IMG/VR virus record: IMGVR_UViG_3300048815_000006
Location: 1 to 39,469 of that record
Origin: a virus
Reading direction: 5' to 3' (one strand)
Length of the DNA: 39,469 bases
Shown here: in pieces, positions 30,183 to 37,239 of the stretch
How the letters are laid out: every line of letters starts with the position of its first letter
Position numbering within the stretch: position 1 is the first letter of the stretch
Translations under genes and position numbers: made by a program
Notes under the pieces: generated by a model
Told to the model about the DNA's origin: nothing
The model's input: only the letters and a program-made list of their open reading frames with translations
The model's database searches: none

Positions 30183-30388
30183 ACCAAGCGCCTGGAGAAT
30201 GGACCATCGCCGGGTTAGCCGAGCATTTTCGGACTGGTCCGAAGACGAGCTACGACGGCAAAACGTGGGAACCCGCTCGGCCTTATGGGTTCTTCGGGTT
30301 TGGTTCGCGGTTTCGTCTCGCGTGGCTGGTGTTCACTGGTCGCGCGGATGCTTTGCGGTGGCCGGGTGATGGTCCCAAGGCTTATTGA
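30176..30388 (+). CDS. Hypothetical protein, 70 aa
   Basis: Starts at ATG 30176, overlapping the preceding stop by seven bases. MLNQAPGEWTIAGLAEHFRT, then GKTWEPARPYGFFGFGSRFR, then a hydrophobic LAWLVFTGRADAL. One partly hydrophobic helix; basic and aromatic. The Trp-Glu-Pro/Tyr-Gly segment is unlike common domains. Stop overlaps the next ATG (TGATG). Confidence 0.5.
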   Translation: MLNQAPGEWTIAGLAEHFRTGPKTSYDGKTWEPARPYGFFGFGSRFRLAWLVFTGRADALRWPGDGPKAY

Positions 30389-30579
30389 TGAGCGACGAGT
30401 TGGCAGAGCAACGCGCGCTAGAAACATTGAAACAAAGCGCGCGTCAGCTACGAGGCATTTCCCGCGTTCTCAAGCGGAGCGCTGCCGAGGGCGAGAAGGC
30501 TTTGCGCCAACCTGAGCGGTGCCCAGAATGCTGGGGTTGCGGCTGCCAGGACTGCGACTGGTTCGGTATCGCGCAATGA
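30388..30579 (+). CDS. Small zinc-ribbon protein, 63 aa
   Basis: The first 45 residues are helical and charged (ELAEQRALETLKQSARQL). The end, CPECWGCGCQDC, packs five Cys into twelve residues, consistent with a zinc site. A helix plus Cys cluster is common in small phage regulators and inhibitors. Overlaps both neighbours (TGATG before, ATGA after). Function unknown. Confidence 0.55.
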   Translation: MSDELAEQRALETLKQSARQLRGISRVLKRSAAEGEKALRQPERCPECWGCGCQDCDWFGIAQ

Positions 30580-30755
30580 CACACACCTACGCGCTCATGC
30601 CAGTCCCACGCGCCGTCTACGATCTGATCCGCGAGAAGTTGGAGAGCGCGGGTTATGGTTGCCAGGTGATCAGTGGCAGATCAGACGCCGCGCTGGATAT
30701 GCACGGCATCGCGTTGGTGCCGGTGAGTGCCGAGACGGATTTGACGGAGGACTGA
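30576..30755 (+). CDS. Hypothetical protein, 59 aa
   Basis: ATGA overlap. MTHTYALMPVPRAVYDLIRE, then KLESAGYGCQVISGRSDAAL, then DMHGIALVPVSAETD reads as strand-helix-strand-strand. The compact fold has no catalytic motif. It ends three bases before the endolysin start codon, so it is the last gene before the lysis enzyme. Confidence 0.5.
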   Translation: MTHTYALMPVPRAVYDLIREKLESAGYGCQVISGRSDAALDMHGIALVPVSAETDLTED

Positions 30756-30757
30756 CA

Positions 30758-31273
30758 GTGACCGCAGCGAACTTCCCCGCATCTCTCGCCTTCACGCTTA
30801 CGCAAGAGGGCGGCTGGAGCGACGACCCGGGCGATCCCGGCGGCGCAACACTGAACGGCATCACGCTCCAGACCCTGCGCGATTACCGTGGCGATCAGAC
30901 CGCCAGCGCGGACGACCTGCGGGCCATGCTGCCAGCCGAGCGCAACGCGATCTACCGTGCCTGCTATTGGGACATGGTGCGCGGCGACTCGCTGCCTGCC
31001 GGCGCCGACTGCATGGTGTTCGACTTCGGGGTCAACGCTGGTCCTGGCAGGTCCGCGAAGATGCTACAGACCGCGCTCGGCGTCACGGCGGACGGTGTAA
31101 TCGGTCCAGTGACGCTTGCCGCATGCTCTGCTGCCGATCCGTCAGACCTGATCGAGAAGCTGCGCCAGGCTCGGTTGATCTATTACGAGGGCCTGCCGGG
31201 ATGGTTGGAGTTCGGTCGCGGGTGGGCGGCTCGCGTCGCGGCTTGTGCGGAGGCGGCGGTGGGGATGCTCTGA
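30758..31273 (+). CDS. GH108-type endolysin (muramidase) with peptidoglycan-binding end
   Basis: GTG 30758 has GGAGG seven bases upstream. Residues 8-35 (SLAFTLTQEGGWSDDPGD, then PGGATLNGIT) carry the glycosyl hydrolase 108 signature. Glu17 in the EGG motif is the expected catalytic residue and cuts the glycan backbone of peptidoglycan. The middle (AIYRACYWDMVRGDSLPAG, DFGVNAGPGRSAKML) and the C-terminal LGVTADGVIGPVTLAA fit the family's second half, a peptidoglycan-binding helix bundle. There is no signal peptide or anchor, so a holin is needed, and the membrane protein at 26533 is a candidate. It is the last plus-strand gene; a strong terminator follows. Confidence 0.85.
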   Translation: MTAANFPASLAFTLTQEGGWSDDPGDPGGATLNGITLQTLRDYRGDQTASADDLRAMLPAERNAIYRACYWDMVRGDSLPAGADCMVFDFGVNAGPGRSAKMLQTALGVTADGVIGPVTLAACSAADPSDLIEKLRQARLIYYEGLPGWLEFGRGWAARVAACAEAAVGML

Positions 31274-31311
31274 CGCATAAGATCTGCATAATTTGCGTGT
31301 GATTTGGCAGT

Positions 31312-31351
31312 GGGCCACACTCGGGAAACCGGGTGTGGCCCTTTGTCGTTT
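31312..31351. terminator. Strong intrinsic terminator between convergent arms
   Basis: GGGCCACACTCGG pairs with CCGGGTGTGGCCC over 13 bp (one U-G) around a GAAA tetraloop, followed by TTTGTCGTTT. It lies 38 bases after the endolysin stop and 32 bases before the end of the minus-strand cluster. It serves the plus strand clearly; on the minus strand only a weak run (AATCACACGC) follows, so it is mainly one-sided. Confidence 0.85.
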
Positions 31352-31383
31352 CAGGCTACCGGGCGCGGCGTTGGGCGGTGGAT

Positions 31384-31560
31384 TTAGTCAGTCGACCCCA
31401 GCGCGCGCCGGATGCCATCGCTAATATCGCCGCCATACCAAGCCGCACGGAAAACCTCGCTCCATGTCAGTCCGTGCTTTGCCGCCCATAGATCGAACCG
31501 ATTGCCGCATTCGCGCTCAACGGCTCGGTGCAGCGCCTCGCGTTCTGGCGTATCAAACAC
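31384..31560 (-). CDS. Hypothetical protein after thyX, 58 aa
   Basis: GTG 31560 overlaps the thyX stop by eight bases (GTGTTTGA); ATG 31614 in the same frame would overlap thyX by 62 bases and is an alternative. MFDTPEREALHRAVERECGN, RFDLWAAKHGLTWSEVFRAA, WYGGDISDGIRRALGS is a helical protein with conserved-looking aromatic residues. The last gene of the minus-strand cluster; no family recognised. Confidence 0.55.
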   Translation of the reverse strand: MFDTPEREALHRAVERECGNRFDLWAAKHGLTWSEVFRAAWYGGDISDGIRRALGSTD

Positions 31561-32242
31561 CTGACCCTTCCCACGCAGCGACTGCTTCCGGCACAACGCT
31601 GCGCGCCAATTCACGCATCGCGTCGGCGTACACTCTGATCTCGTATTGAGCGTGCTCGTCGCAGCGGAGCGTCAGGAAGCGAAACAGATTGAGCAGATCG
31701 ACCGTCGCGAACATGTGGCTGTAGGTTGAGAGGGGCAGCACTGAGCGGGCAAGTTCGCGGGGCCACCCTTTCGCCAGCAGATTGCGGTAAAGTGCAAAGG
31801 CGCGCTCACAATGTTCGCGGACCAGTCGTGCCTCAAATCTCCGATCGGATAAAAGTTCATCGTCAATGTCGGTGGTGTCTCGGCCCTGCTTGTTGGCACT
31901 TGATTGGATGCCTATCACTTCGGGTTCCGGCACATAGAAAACTTCTGGCAACTCCCGATACCGAGCCGACAATTCGTTATAGCTCCACGTCCTGTGTCGA
32001 TGCCATTGCCGGAACGTCAGGATTGGAGCAGCGATCTCGAACGTCATCGCCACAGCCTCAAATGGCGTCGTGTGGTGATTGCGCCACAGATACCGGATCA
32101 GCCGCTTGTCACTGCCAGCATCTTCGCCAGCGCGCCACGCCGCGTCATAGGACACGCGGGCGGCGCGCACGATGGATAGGTCGGACCCCATGCTGTCAAC
32201 AAGGCGCACGAAGCCGTGGTCGAGCACGTCAATCTTTTCCAT
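31553..32242 (-). CDS. thyX: Flavin-dependent thymidylate synthase ThyX
   Basis: 229 residues with the diagnostic ThyX motif RHRxxSxNxxSxR at 82-94 (RHRTWSYNELSAR) and the downstream segment FRFLTLRCDEHAQYEIR that contacts dUMP and FAD. The enzyme makes dTMP from dUMP using methylene-tetrahydrofolate and NADPH, with FAD as carrier, in the cytoplasm as a tetramer. Phages carry it to raise the dTTP supply during replication. Length matches the family. The ATG at 32242 overlaps the end of the preceding DUF3310 gene by 14 bases, an association common in phage nucleotide-metabolism clusters. The strongest enzyme call in this arm. Confidence 0.95.
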   Translation of the reverse strand: MEKIDVLDHGFVRLVDSMGSDLSIVRAARVSYDAAWRAGEDAGSDKRLIRYLWRNHHTTPFEAVAMTFEIAAPILTFRQWHRHRTWSYNELSARYRELPEVFYVPEPEVIGIQSSANKQGRDTTDIDDELLSDRRFEARLVREHCERAFALYRNLLAKGWPRELARSVLPLSTYSHMFATVDLLNLFRFLTLRCDEHAQYEIRVYADAMRELARSVVPEAVAAWEGSGV

Positions 32243-32453
32243 TAGCCTTCTCCATGTTGGCGATCTCGCGTGCCAGATACCAAGCGGCTTTGCGGAGGTC
32301 GGTCAGCGTGTCGTCTTTCTTGCCGGCGCGGGAGATGTATTTCACTGCGTTGCCGAGGCAGAAGCCGAGTGACCACGCCTCGATAACCTTGATGGCTTCG
32401 TAAGGATTATCGGCGCCGCCGTAGTGGGCGGGGTGGTTGACCTGTTCTGTCAT
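32229..32453 (-). CDS. DUF3310 family protein, 74 aa
   Basis: ATG 32453 (MTEQVNHPAHYGG) with GGGAG 7 bases upstream. The sequence VNHPAHYGGADNPYEAIKVI, then GNAVKYISRAGKKDDTLTDL and RKAAWYLAREI is the DUF3310 signature, a small helical phage family of unknown biochemical role. It is often found with nucleotide-metabolism genes, as here with thyX. The upstream extension of the frame is Arg/Pro-rich and not part of the family. Family assignment is strong; function is unknown. Confidence 0.85.
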   Translation of the reverse strand: MTEQVNHPAHYGGADNPYEAIKVIEAWSLGFCLGNAVKYISRAGKKDDTLTDLRKAAWYLAREIANMEKANGKD

Positions 32454-32457
32454 CCCC

Positions 32458-32658
32458 CTACTCCCCTCCCGTCGGCGCGCTCGGCGGGGTGGGGCGCACA
32501 TGCGGAGCGTGGGCGTCGATCCCAAGATTCACCAGCCGCCGAATAATCTCACCCTTGCTGCGTCCGGTGAATGTCTGCGTCTTGACGTAGGCGATCTGCC
32601 GCTTCGTCAGGAGAACGTCCATCGCGGCGGCCACCTGTTCAACGGCGGGACGGGCCAT
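32458..32658 (-). CDS. RHH-like small protein, 66 aa
   Basis: ATG 32658 overlaps the preceding stop (TGATG). MARPAVEQVAAAMDVLLTKR, QIAYVKTQTFTGRSKGEIIR, RLVNLGIDAHAPH: a helix, then KTQTFTGRSKGEIIRRLVNLG, which resembles the second helix of RHH or CopG-type binders. The N-terminal strand is not clear, and a Pro/Thr-rich tail follows. Possibly a small DNA-binding regulator in the early cluster. Moderate to low certainty of fold. Confidence 0.5.
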   Translation of the reverse strand: MARPAVEQVAAAMDVLLTKRQIAYVKTQTFTGRSKGEIIRRLVNLGIDAHAPHVRPTPPSAPTGGE

Positions 32659-32906
32659 CACCGTCCCTCCTGCTCTGGGGTGCCGAGCGTGGCCAGGAGG
32701 GTGCGGGCGTCCTCCAACGCGTGCGGCCAGCGCTCCACGTGGTGCGGATTCTCTGCATCCATCTTCCGCAGAAACTTCTCCGCCGCATCGGCAAAGGCGA
32801 GGCGAGCGCGGACACGATTAGATTCGGCGTCGAGTTGAGCGCGTAACGCAGCGTCAACGCGAACGTCCTCCGCATATGCTGCGCCATCATAAATTCCCAG
32901 CGCCAT
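32658..32906 (-). CDS. Hypothetical protein, 82 aa
   Basis: ATG 32906 has GGGAGG 5 bases upstream. MALGIYDGAAYAEDVRVDAA, LRAQLDAESNRVRARLAFAD, AAEKFLRKMDAENPHHVERW is one long charged helix with a short end, probably dimeric coiled coil. No enzyme motif. It is coupled to the next gene by TGATG. Confidence 0.55.
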   Translation of the reverse strand: MALGIYDGAAYAEDVRVDAALRAQLDAESNRVRARLAFADAAEKFLRKMDAENPHHVERWPHALEDARTLLATLGTPEQEGR

Positions 32907-32907
32907 A

Positions 32908-33333
32908 TCAACCTCCCTCGATCTTCCGCAGCAGGGCGCGAGCCTCTGTGACCACGGCAGCCTCAGCCTCCCCACACATATGGACCAGCGCCTCGTCGTA
33001 TTCGCCGGCATAGAGGGCGAGCCAACGGGTCAACAGCGCCACCAGATCGCCCATACCGGAGGCGGCGAGGGCGGCTGACGCGCCTTTGTAGCAGATGCAG
33101 TGAATCGCCGGGCAGTTAGTCGCCACTTGGCTTGGATAGCATCGGCTGAGACCGGATTGCCCCTCCAAGTAGGCACGCGCCACCTTCTCCACCAGCGCGG
33201 GCGGCGGGGTGTAATTGCACCGCGGGCACGGCTCGGCTTGCCCAGAACCAGGGCCGCCGTCATAGCCGCCGACGAACCTCTGATCGCGGCAGTGGTGGCA
33301 TTTGTAGGGTGGTGGTGATGGGGTTTGGGTCAT
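32908..33333 (-). CDS. Zinc-ribbon hypothetical protein, 141 aa
   Basis: ATG 33333 with GAGG seven bases upstream. Near the N-terminus CHHC and, about 25 residues on, CPRC form a plausible four-Cys zinc site. After it come helices (PALVEKVARAYLEGQSGLSR), a second Cys-rich patch (NCPAIHCICYKG) and acidic helices (EYDEALVHMCGEAEAAVV). Its end matches the style of several other cluster members: EARALLRKIEGG. Many proteins in this arm carry short CxxC pairs. Function unknown. Confidence 0.55.
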   Translation of the reverse strand: MTQTPSPPPYKCHHCRDQRFVGGYDGGPGSGQAEPCPRCNYTPPPALVEKVARAYLEGQSGLSRCYPSQVATNCPAIHCICYKGASAALAASGMGDLVALLTRWLALYAGEYDEALVHMCGEAEAAVVTEARALLRKIEGG

Positions 33334-33560
33334 GGCGCTACCTCTACAATCAATCTCTTCAACCATTCGTTAATGCGGCGGTCGGGTTCATTATCCAACC
33401 GGACCGCGTGATTGAACGCTCGACTTAGCCGGCAGAGTTCATCATGCGACAAAGCCCAAGGCGGGGCGCCTAGAGATCGGTGCATCCGACCGCATTGCGC
33501 GCACTGGCAGAGTTTGTCGGTGGCTGCGGGCGGCTCGGTGTGGGTCAAGGGACACGCCAA
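33330..33560 (-). CDS. Hypothetical Cys-containing protein, 76 aa
   Basis: Probable start TTG 33560, overlapping the preceding gene by 16 bases. MACPLTHTEPPAATDKLCQC, AQCGRMHRSLGAPPWALSHD, ELCRLSRAFNHAVRLDNEPD. CQCAQCG may bind zinc with the earlier Cys. It ends with a helix (RINEWLKRLIVEVAP). The start codon is uncertain because no ATG is available. Confidence 0.45.
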   Translation of the reverse strand: MACPLTHTEPPAATDKLCQCAQCGRMHRSLGAPPWALSHDELCRLSRAFNHAVRLDNEPDRRINEWLKRLIVEVAP

Positions 33561-33898
33561 TCAGGAAACGGGACCTCGATCTCACGCGGCCACCACCTGA
33601 CGCGCAAGCCACGGAACCCAGTGATCGACTCCGGTATCGTGCAGGCAACACCGTTGCCACGGCGGCAGATAGCGCCGGCTTCGCGCATCATTGGCCGGTG
33701 GACGCGCGTGACAGGCGACCAGCCGCGCAGCTTGCCATGCGCCACGACGTAGAAGCGATCGCCAGGCCCGATTTTGGCGATGAGGCTGTGCTCGGTCCAC
33801 CATCCCCACTCCTCGCCGGTCTCGGGATCGCCGGCAGCATCGCCTTCAGCGATCCATTCAAGCCAAAAACTCTTTGGACAGGTGCCAACGAGGTCCAT
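33545..33898 (-). CDS. Hypothetical protein, 117 aa
   Basis: ATG 33898 overlaps the preceding stop (TAATG). MDLVGTCPKSFWLEWIAEGD, then EEWGWWTEHSLIAKIGPGDR, FYVVAHGKLRGWSPVTRVHR, and GFRGLRVRWWPREIEVPFPD is beta-rich and aromatic. The segment IGPGDRFYVVAHGKLRGWSP looks like an RNA- or nucleotide-binding beta barrel of the ASCH/PUA kind, though this is only a resemblance. Real by codon use and junctions; function not assigned. Confidence 0.55.
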   Translation of the reverse strand: MDLVGTCPKSFWLEWIAEGDAAGDPETGEEWGWWTEHSLIAKIGPGDRFYVVAHGKLRGWSPVTRVHRPMMREAGAICRRGNGVACTIPESITGFRGLRVRWWPREIEVPFPDWRVP

Positions 33899-34944
33899 TA
33901 CCCCTCCCCACCAGCCGCCCGGAGGCGGCCGAGAAAAGAGCGCCATAACTCATGGTCTCCGGTCATCACCGGGCCGTTGCTAAGTCGTCGCTTGACCGCC
34001 TCCCGCTCGTCCGCCGGCACCCGCGCAAGCGCCCCACCCCCACCAGCGGCGCCAAGCCGGCTGAGCAGCGAGTGCAGCGCGTCCTCTTGCGGCGACTGGT
34101 CTATTAGCGGCTCAAATGGCAGATGCTCTGTCAGGAAAGCGCGAAGGGCCTCTAGTTCGGATGGGGGCGCGTCCGCGAGGGTGGCGGGTGGCAACTCATC
34201 GTTGGTTGCGGGAAGCGGCAACAGTCGCACCCGCGCCGCAGCATCGGTCAACGCCAAGCCGACCGTTATTCCGTGTTCGTGACTTCGCCACTGGAACTTG
34301 TCGTCGGTGATACTCTGCGCCGCCGCATCTCGCATCGCCTTCGCTCCATGCACGCGCCCGTTGGCGAATGTGCCTGCCAAGTGGCGTGCCAATACGTCTC
34401 CTGGCGTGGCGCCTGGCATCGCGGCGATGGCGGCGCGGGCTTGGTGCAGGTATTGTTCCCAAGCAGGGTGCTCATGCGTCAGATCGGCGCGCCCAACAAA
34501 ACGCGGATCGGCATCTAGAGCACGATACATTGCTCGCGCAACGGCCTCCACGCTCCCCGCGTCGAGCTGCGAGCGGCTGGCCTCGGGGTGCCTACAACCA
34601 ACAAGCGCTGTGCGGGCGTACGTCAGCATCTTGTGGCATTGGGGTATGTCGTCGGTCGGCACACGTCCGTCGCGATGACAGACGCACTTGCCGGTCTCCC
34701 CCATCCACCGCGGTTCCGCCATGCACATGCGGATTGCCGCAGCTTTGATGCTGCCGGGGTCGATGGATGCTACAGCCTGCGCTCGGCTACCCTCGACGAA
34801 CTCGCGGAAGTGGCGGGCAAGCACCACCACAAGCGCATCCTCAGGGCCACCATCTTTCCAGTCGATGAACGCGCGTAGAACGCCGTCGGTGGATAGCATC
34901 TCCCTCGCGGCCTTCGTCGCGGGGTCGTCGGTGGGCGGCGTCAT
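33898..34944 (-). CDS. Hypothetical protein with internal repeats, 348 aa
   Basis: ATG 34944 has AGGAG eight bases upstream and overlaps the preceding stop (ATGA). An internal similarity joins SIDPGSIKAAAIRMCMAEPR (residues about 60-80) with LDAGSVEAVARAMYRALDAD (about 128-150), suggesting a duplicated helix motif. CVCHRDG and CHKMLTYARTALVGC give scattered Cys. The C-terminus (SELEALRAFLTEHLPF, ... DEREAVKRRLSNGPVM) is helical. It may have grown by fusion of short repeated helical units. No enzyme family recognised. Confidence 0.6.
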   Translation of the reverse strand: MTPPTDDPATKAAREMLSTDGVLRAFIDWKDGGPEDALVVVLARHFREFVEGSRAQAVASIDPGSIKAAAIRMCMAEPRWMGETGKCVCHRDGRVPTDDIPQCHKMLTYARTALVGCRHPEASRSQLDAGSVEAVARAMYRALDADPRFVGRADLTHEHPAWEQYLHQARAAIAAMPGATPGDVLARHLAGTFANGRVHGAKAMRDAAAQSITDDKFQWRSHEHGITVGLALTDAAARVRLLPLPATNDELPPATLADAPPSELEALRAFLTEHLPFEPLIDQSPQEDALHSLLSRLGAAGGGGALARVPADEREAVKRRLSNGPVMTGDHELWRSFLGRLRAAGGEG

Positions 34945-35222
34945 GATGCGTGCTCCTGTAAATACGCAACCCACTTAGTTTGCGCCTCCGGGCTGATCCA
35001 AATCTGAGCGCGACACATCTCGGCCGGCGGCAACTGACGAGGGTTGCACGCAACCACTTGAATGTTGTCGAGTCCGATAAATTCCAGCAATTCCAACCAG
35101 AAGTTCTGCGGCATGGGCCGAAAGTCTCGATAGACCCAGCCGGCATTCGGTGCTGGTGGCCCTTGGAGCAAGAACGGGTCGGTTTCGCTTTCGCGAAGAA
35201 CATCCACAAGCGTCGTGCTCAC
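34941..35222 (-). CDS. Hypothetical protein, 93 aa
   Basis: GTG 35222 preceded by GGGAGG. MSTTLVDVLRESETDPFLLQ, GPPAPNAGWVYRDFRPMPQN, FWLELLEFIGLDNIQVVACN, PRQLPPAEMCRAQIWISPEA. Mixed strands and helices with many aromatic residues. The open frame continues upstream but becomes Arg-rich there. No domain recognised. Confidence 0.55.
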   Translation of the reverse strand: MSTTLVDVLRESETDPFLLQGPPAPNAGWVYRDFRPMPQNFWLELLEFIGLDNIQVVACNPRQLPPAEMCRAQIWISPEAQTKWVAYLQEHAS

Positions 35223-35262
35223 CCATCCCTCCCATCCATACCCGCAATGGTCGCGCGCAGGG

Positions 35263-35595
35263 TCATGGCGCGCGGTCCTCCAATTCCCGTTCGAACCGCC
35301 GGTAGATCGCCTCAAGCGGCGCAATCGATGCCTCCCTCGCGGCAATGCGGCGGCTGTGCTTAGGGTTGATCGGACGGTAGCGCAGTCGCCCGATCTCGAT
35401 CTTGATTGCTGCCATGACGCTGACCGTGCCGGCCCGCGCGCCGATCAAGCGGTATTCGGCCTCGGTCGCGGCCAGTTGCTCGCGGGCCTTGTCGGCGCGG
35501 AGGTACTCGGTGGCGCCTTCGAGCGGAGTGGTTGTGGCGACGAGGCTACCGTTGCTGGTGATGCTGATCCACACTGGCGCACTCTGCTCAGACAT
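35263..35595 (-). CDS. Hypothetical coiled-coil-like protein, 110 aa
   Basis: ATG 35595 lies 8 bases inside the end of the upstream gene. A beta-strand start (PVWISITSNGSLVATTTPLE) is followed by a long charged helix (YLRADKAREQLAATEAEYRL, ... REASIAPLEAIYRRFERELE). A short strand module joined to a coiled coil suggests a dimeric adaptor. It lies in the minus-strand cluster and shares no recognised family. Confidence 0.55.
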   Translation of the reverse strand: MSEQSAPVWISITSNGSLVATTTPLEGATEYLRADKAREQLAATEAEYRLIGARAGTVSVMAAIKIEIGRLRYRPINPKHSRRIAAREASIAPLEAIYRRFERELEDRAP

Positions 35596-35767
35596 CCTCC
35601 ACACCCTCCCCGAGTAGGATGCCGTTCGCATCTTCCCAGCACTCGCGGGCTTGGTTTGATACGCGTTCGACCAACTCGGCCGGCAGCCTGGCGCAGAGAT
35701 AGTCGCACAACCCGCCACAGTTAGCGCGATGGTCGCAGCGGCAGGCTAGCGGCGTGTTATGTGGCAT
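35588..35767 (-). CDS. Small Cys-rich protein, 59 aa
   Basis: ATG 35767 with AAGGAG seven bases upstream; the start lies within the 3' end of the preceding gene. MPHNTPLACRCDHRANCGGL holds Cys at 9, 11 and 17, and CDYLC adds two more, a likely zinc site. A helical acidic end follows (LVERVSNQARECWEDANGIL). Too short for automated calling but strongly supported by the ribosome site and overlaps. Function unknown. Confidence 0.6.
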   Translation of the reverse strand: MPHNTPLACRCDHRANCGGLCDYLCARLPAELVERVSNQARECWEDANGILLGEGVEDV

Positions 35768-36500
35768 TTTCGGACTCCTTTTGGGCCGTCGGCGCGTTGG
35801 CGAGCGATGATCGCCGCGGGGCCGACCTAATTCCGCTGAACCGCTCTCTAGTTACATATTCGGTATAGACGCGAGGGCATCTGTCGCAGTGCCAGTTGAC
35901 GAAGGTGGCATAGCCATTCCAGCCGGCACCCCAGTCCCACAGCCAACCACCGCATTTGCAAGGGCGGTGTGCGCGATGCTCAGATTCGGCAACGCGATCT
36001 ACGCGTACCGGCCTGGAGTGCGGATAGAGTTTGTGGGGCAGCAGCCGATGAAACCGGGGGTCTGGCAATTTCCCGGCAAGAGCTGCCTCGACGTTTTGCA
36101 GCGCCCGGTGTGGATACGAAAATGCCCAATCCCAAACTGCGTGTGCAGCTCGCATGCTGAAGCCGGTTGCGCGCAGCCTGCTCTCAGCCCAATTCTGTGC
36201 ATAGGTCCAGCAGTATCGGACTCCCGTGGAGTTCCCTCCGTAGCCGACGTGGTAAGTTTCACCGCAGACCGTCAGGCGGTGGCGTGAACCAAGGCGTGGC
36301 ACGAAAGCGCCTTGGGGGTGATGATCGCAGATACGACAACCTTCCTCTACTATAACGGTTTTTATGCGGCGCCATGTCGGGCCTCGATAAGGATGGTCGA
36401 ACGGCGCGCGGATCGCAGCCTCTAACTGCTTCGCCGTCATCGCGCCACGCATGCCGTCGAGATAGTCGGGAAGGGTTGCGGGCTTGCGGGGGTCAGGCAT
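35757..36500 (-). CDS. Hypothetical zinc-binding protein, 247 aa
   Basis: ATG 36500 (MPDPRKPATLPDYLDGMRGA); upstream codons in frame lack support. After an N-terminal helix, CRICDHHPQGAFVPRLGSRH is a metal-binding-like patch, followed by aromatic sequence (YHVGYGGNSTGVRYCWTYAQ, AVWDWAFSYPHRAL). Near residue 180, CKCGGW and HCDRCP form a four-Cys zinc ribbon. The spacing CRICDHH with later His residues could suit an HNH-like fold, but the Asn/His pattern is not convincing. Partly overlaps the next gene. Function unknown. Confidence 0.55.
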   Translation of the reverse strand: MPDPRKPATLPDYLDGMRGAMTAKQLEAAIRAPFDHPYRGPTWRRIKTVIVEEGCRICDHHPQGAFVPRLGSRHRLTVCGETYHVGYGGNSTGVRYCWTYAQNWAESRLRATGFSMRAAHAVWDWAFSYPHRALQNVEAALAGKLPDPRFHRLLPHKLYPHSRPVRVDRVAESEHRAHRPCKCGGWLWDWGAGWNGYATFVNWHCDRCPRVYTEYVTRERFSGIRSAPRRSSLANAPTAQKESENAT

Positions 36501-37239
36501 CGATGTTCCCCAGCCGCACCGAGAATTGTGTGACGACGACATAGGGGTTCGCGTCCCAGGCTCCGGGGCCGTGGATGCGGTCCCAGAGCTTTTCGTATGC
36601 CGCGACGGGCCGACTCATGTGAAAGTCGCAGCTTTCGTCCGGGCCGGCGCCACTGGTCCACCCCTCGAAACCGTCGGACCAATAGATGCCCTCGGCCTTG
36701 GCGCCTTCCTCATCGATCTCCTGCAACCGCTCGACCCGCACGGCCTTGACCGTCAGGGTGATGCGGCTCGCCCAGCGCGGCATGTGGGTGGAAGGGCACC
36801 ACGACAGGCCAAACGTGCATCGGCCCTCATATTCAACGGGCTTCGGAAGCCATATTTGGGCGCCATCGGCTTGATACCAAACCATGTCGGCCGTCCAATT
36901 CGGGTGGGAACCGCACGCATTGATTTGATGCGTCTCGCGAACCCAGAGAGCGTCCCCCGGCACATGCGGCACCCTGAATGTCGGAAATCCCTGCCGATCA
37001 TCTCGCGTCCACCAGCACCAGGCATTGCTCATGCCGCGCGGATTGGCTGGGGTCATCGGATCGCCGCAATACGAGTCGAGATAGGGCGCCGGGTGGATAG
37101 CGGTGTTTGTGGGGTGGATTGCATCCATCGCTGGCGGCTCGGGCACCGGCCCCTTGCAAAGTCTCCGTGTCTCCGTCTTGTCACCACGGATCAGGGCTTG
37201 GACCATCGGGCCGCTGAACAGGATTGGGCGGTCAGGCAT
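36493..37239 (-). CDS. ASCH-domain-like phage protein, 248 aa
   Basis: ATG 37239 is eight bases inside the end of the upstream gene. The N-terminus MPDRPILFSGPMVQALIRGD then KTETRR is the recurring opening of phage ASCH-type proteins, in which the first strand and the KT-x-TRR motif bind RNA or a modified nucleotide. Later segments (VPGDALWVRETH, ASRITLTVKAVRVERLQEID) match the beta barrel of the domain. Proteins of this kind occur widely in phages with no proven role, possibly in RNA or nucleotide metabolism. The family call is good; the function is not known. Confidence 0.75.
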   Translation of the reverse strand: MPDRPILFSGPMVQALIRGDKTETRRLCKGPVPEPPAMDAIHPTNTAIHPAPYLDSYCGDPMTPANPRGMSNAWCWWTRDDRQGFPTFRVPHVPGDALWVRETHQINACGSHPNWTADMVWYQADGAQIWLPKPVEYEGRCTFGLSWCPSTHMPRWASRITLTVKAVRVERLQEIDEEGAKAEGIYWSDGFEGWTSGAGPDESCDFHMSRPVAAYEKLWDRIHGPGAWDANPYVVVTQFSVRLGNIDA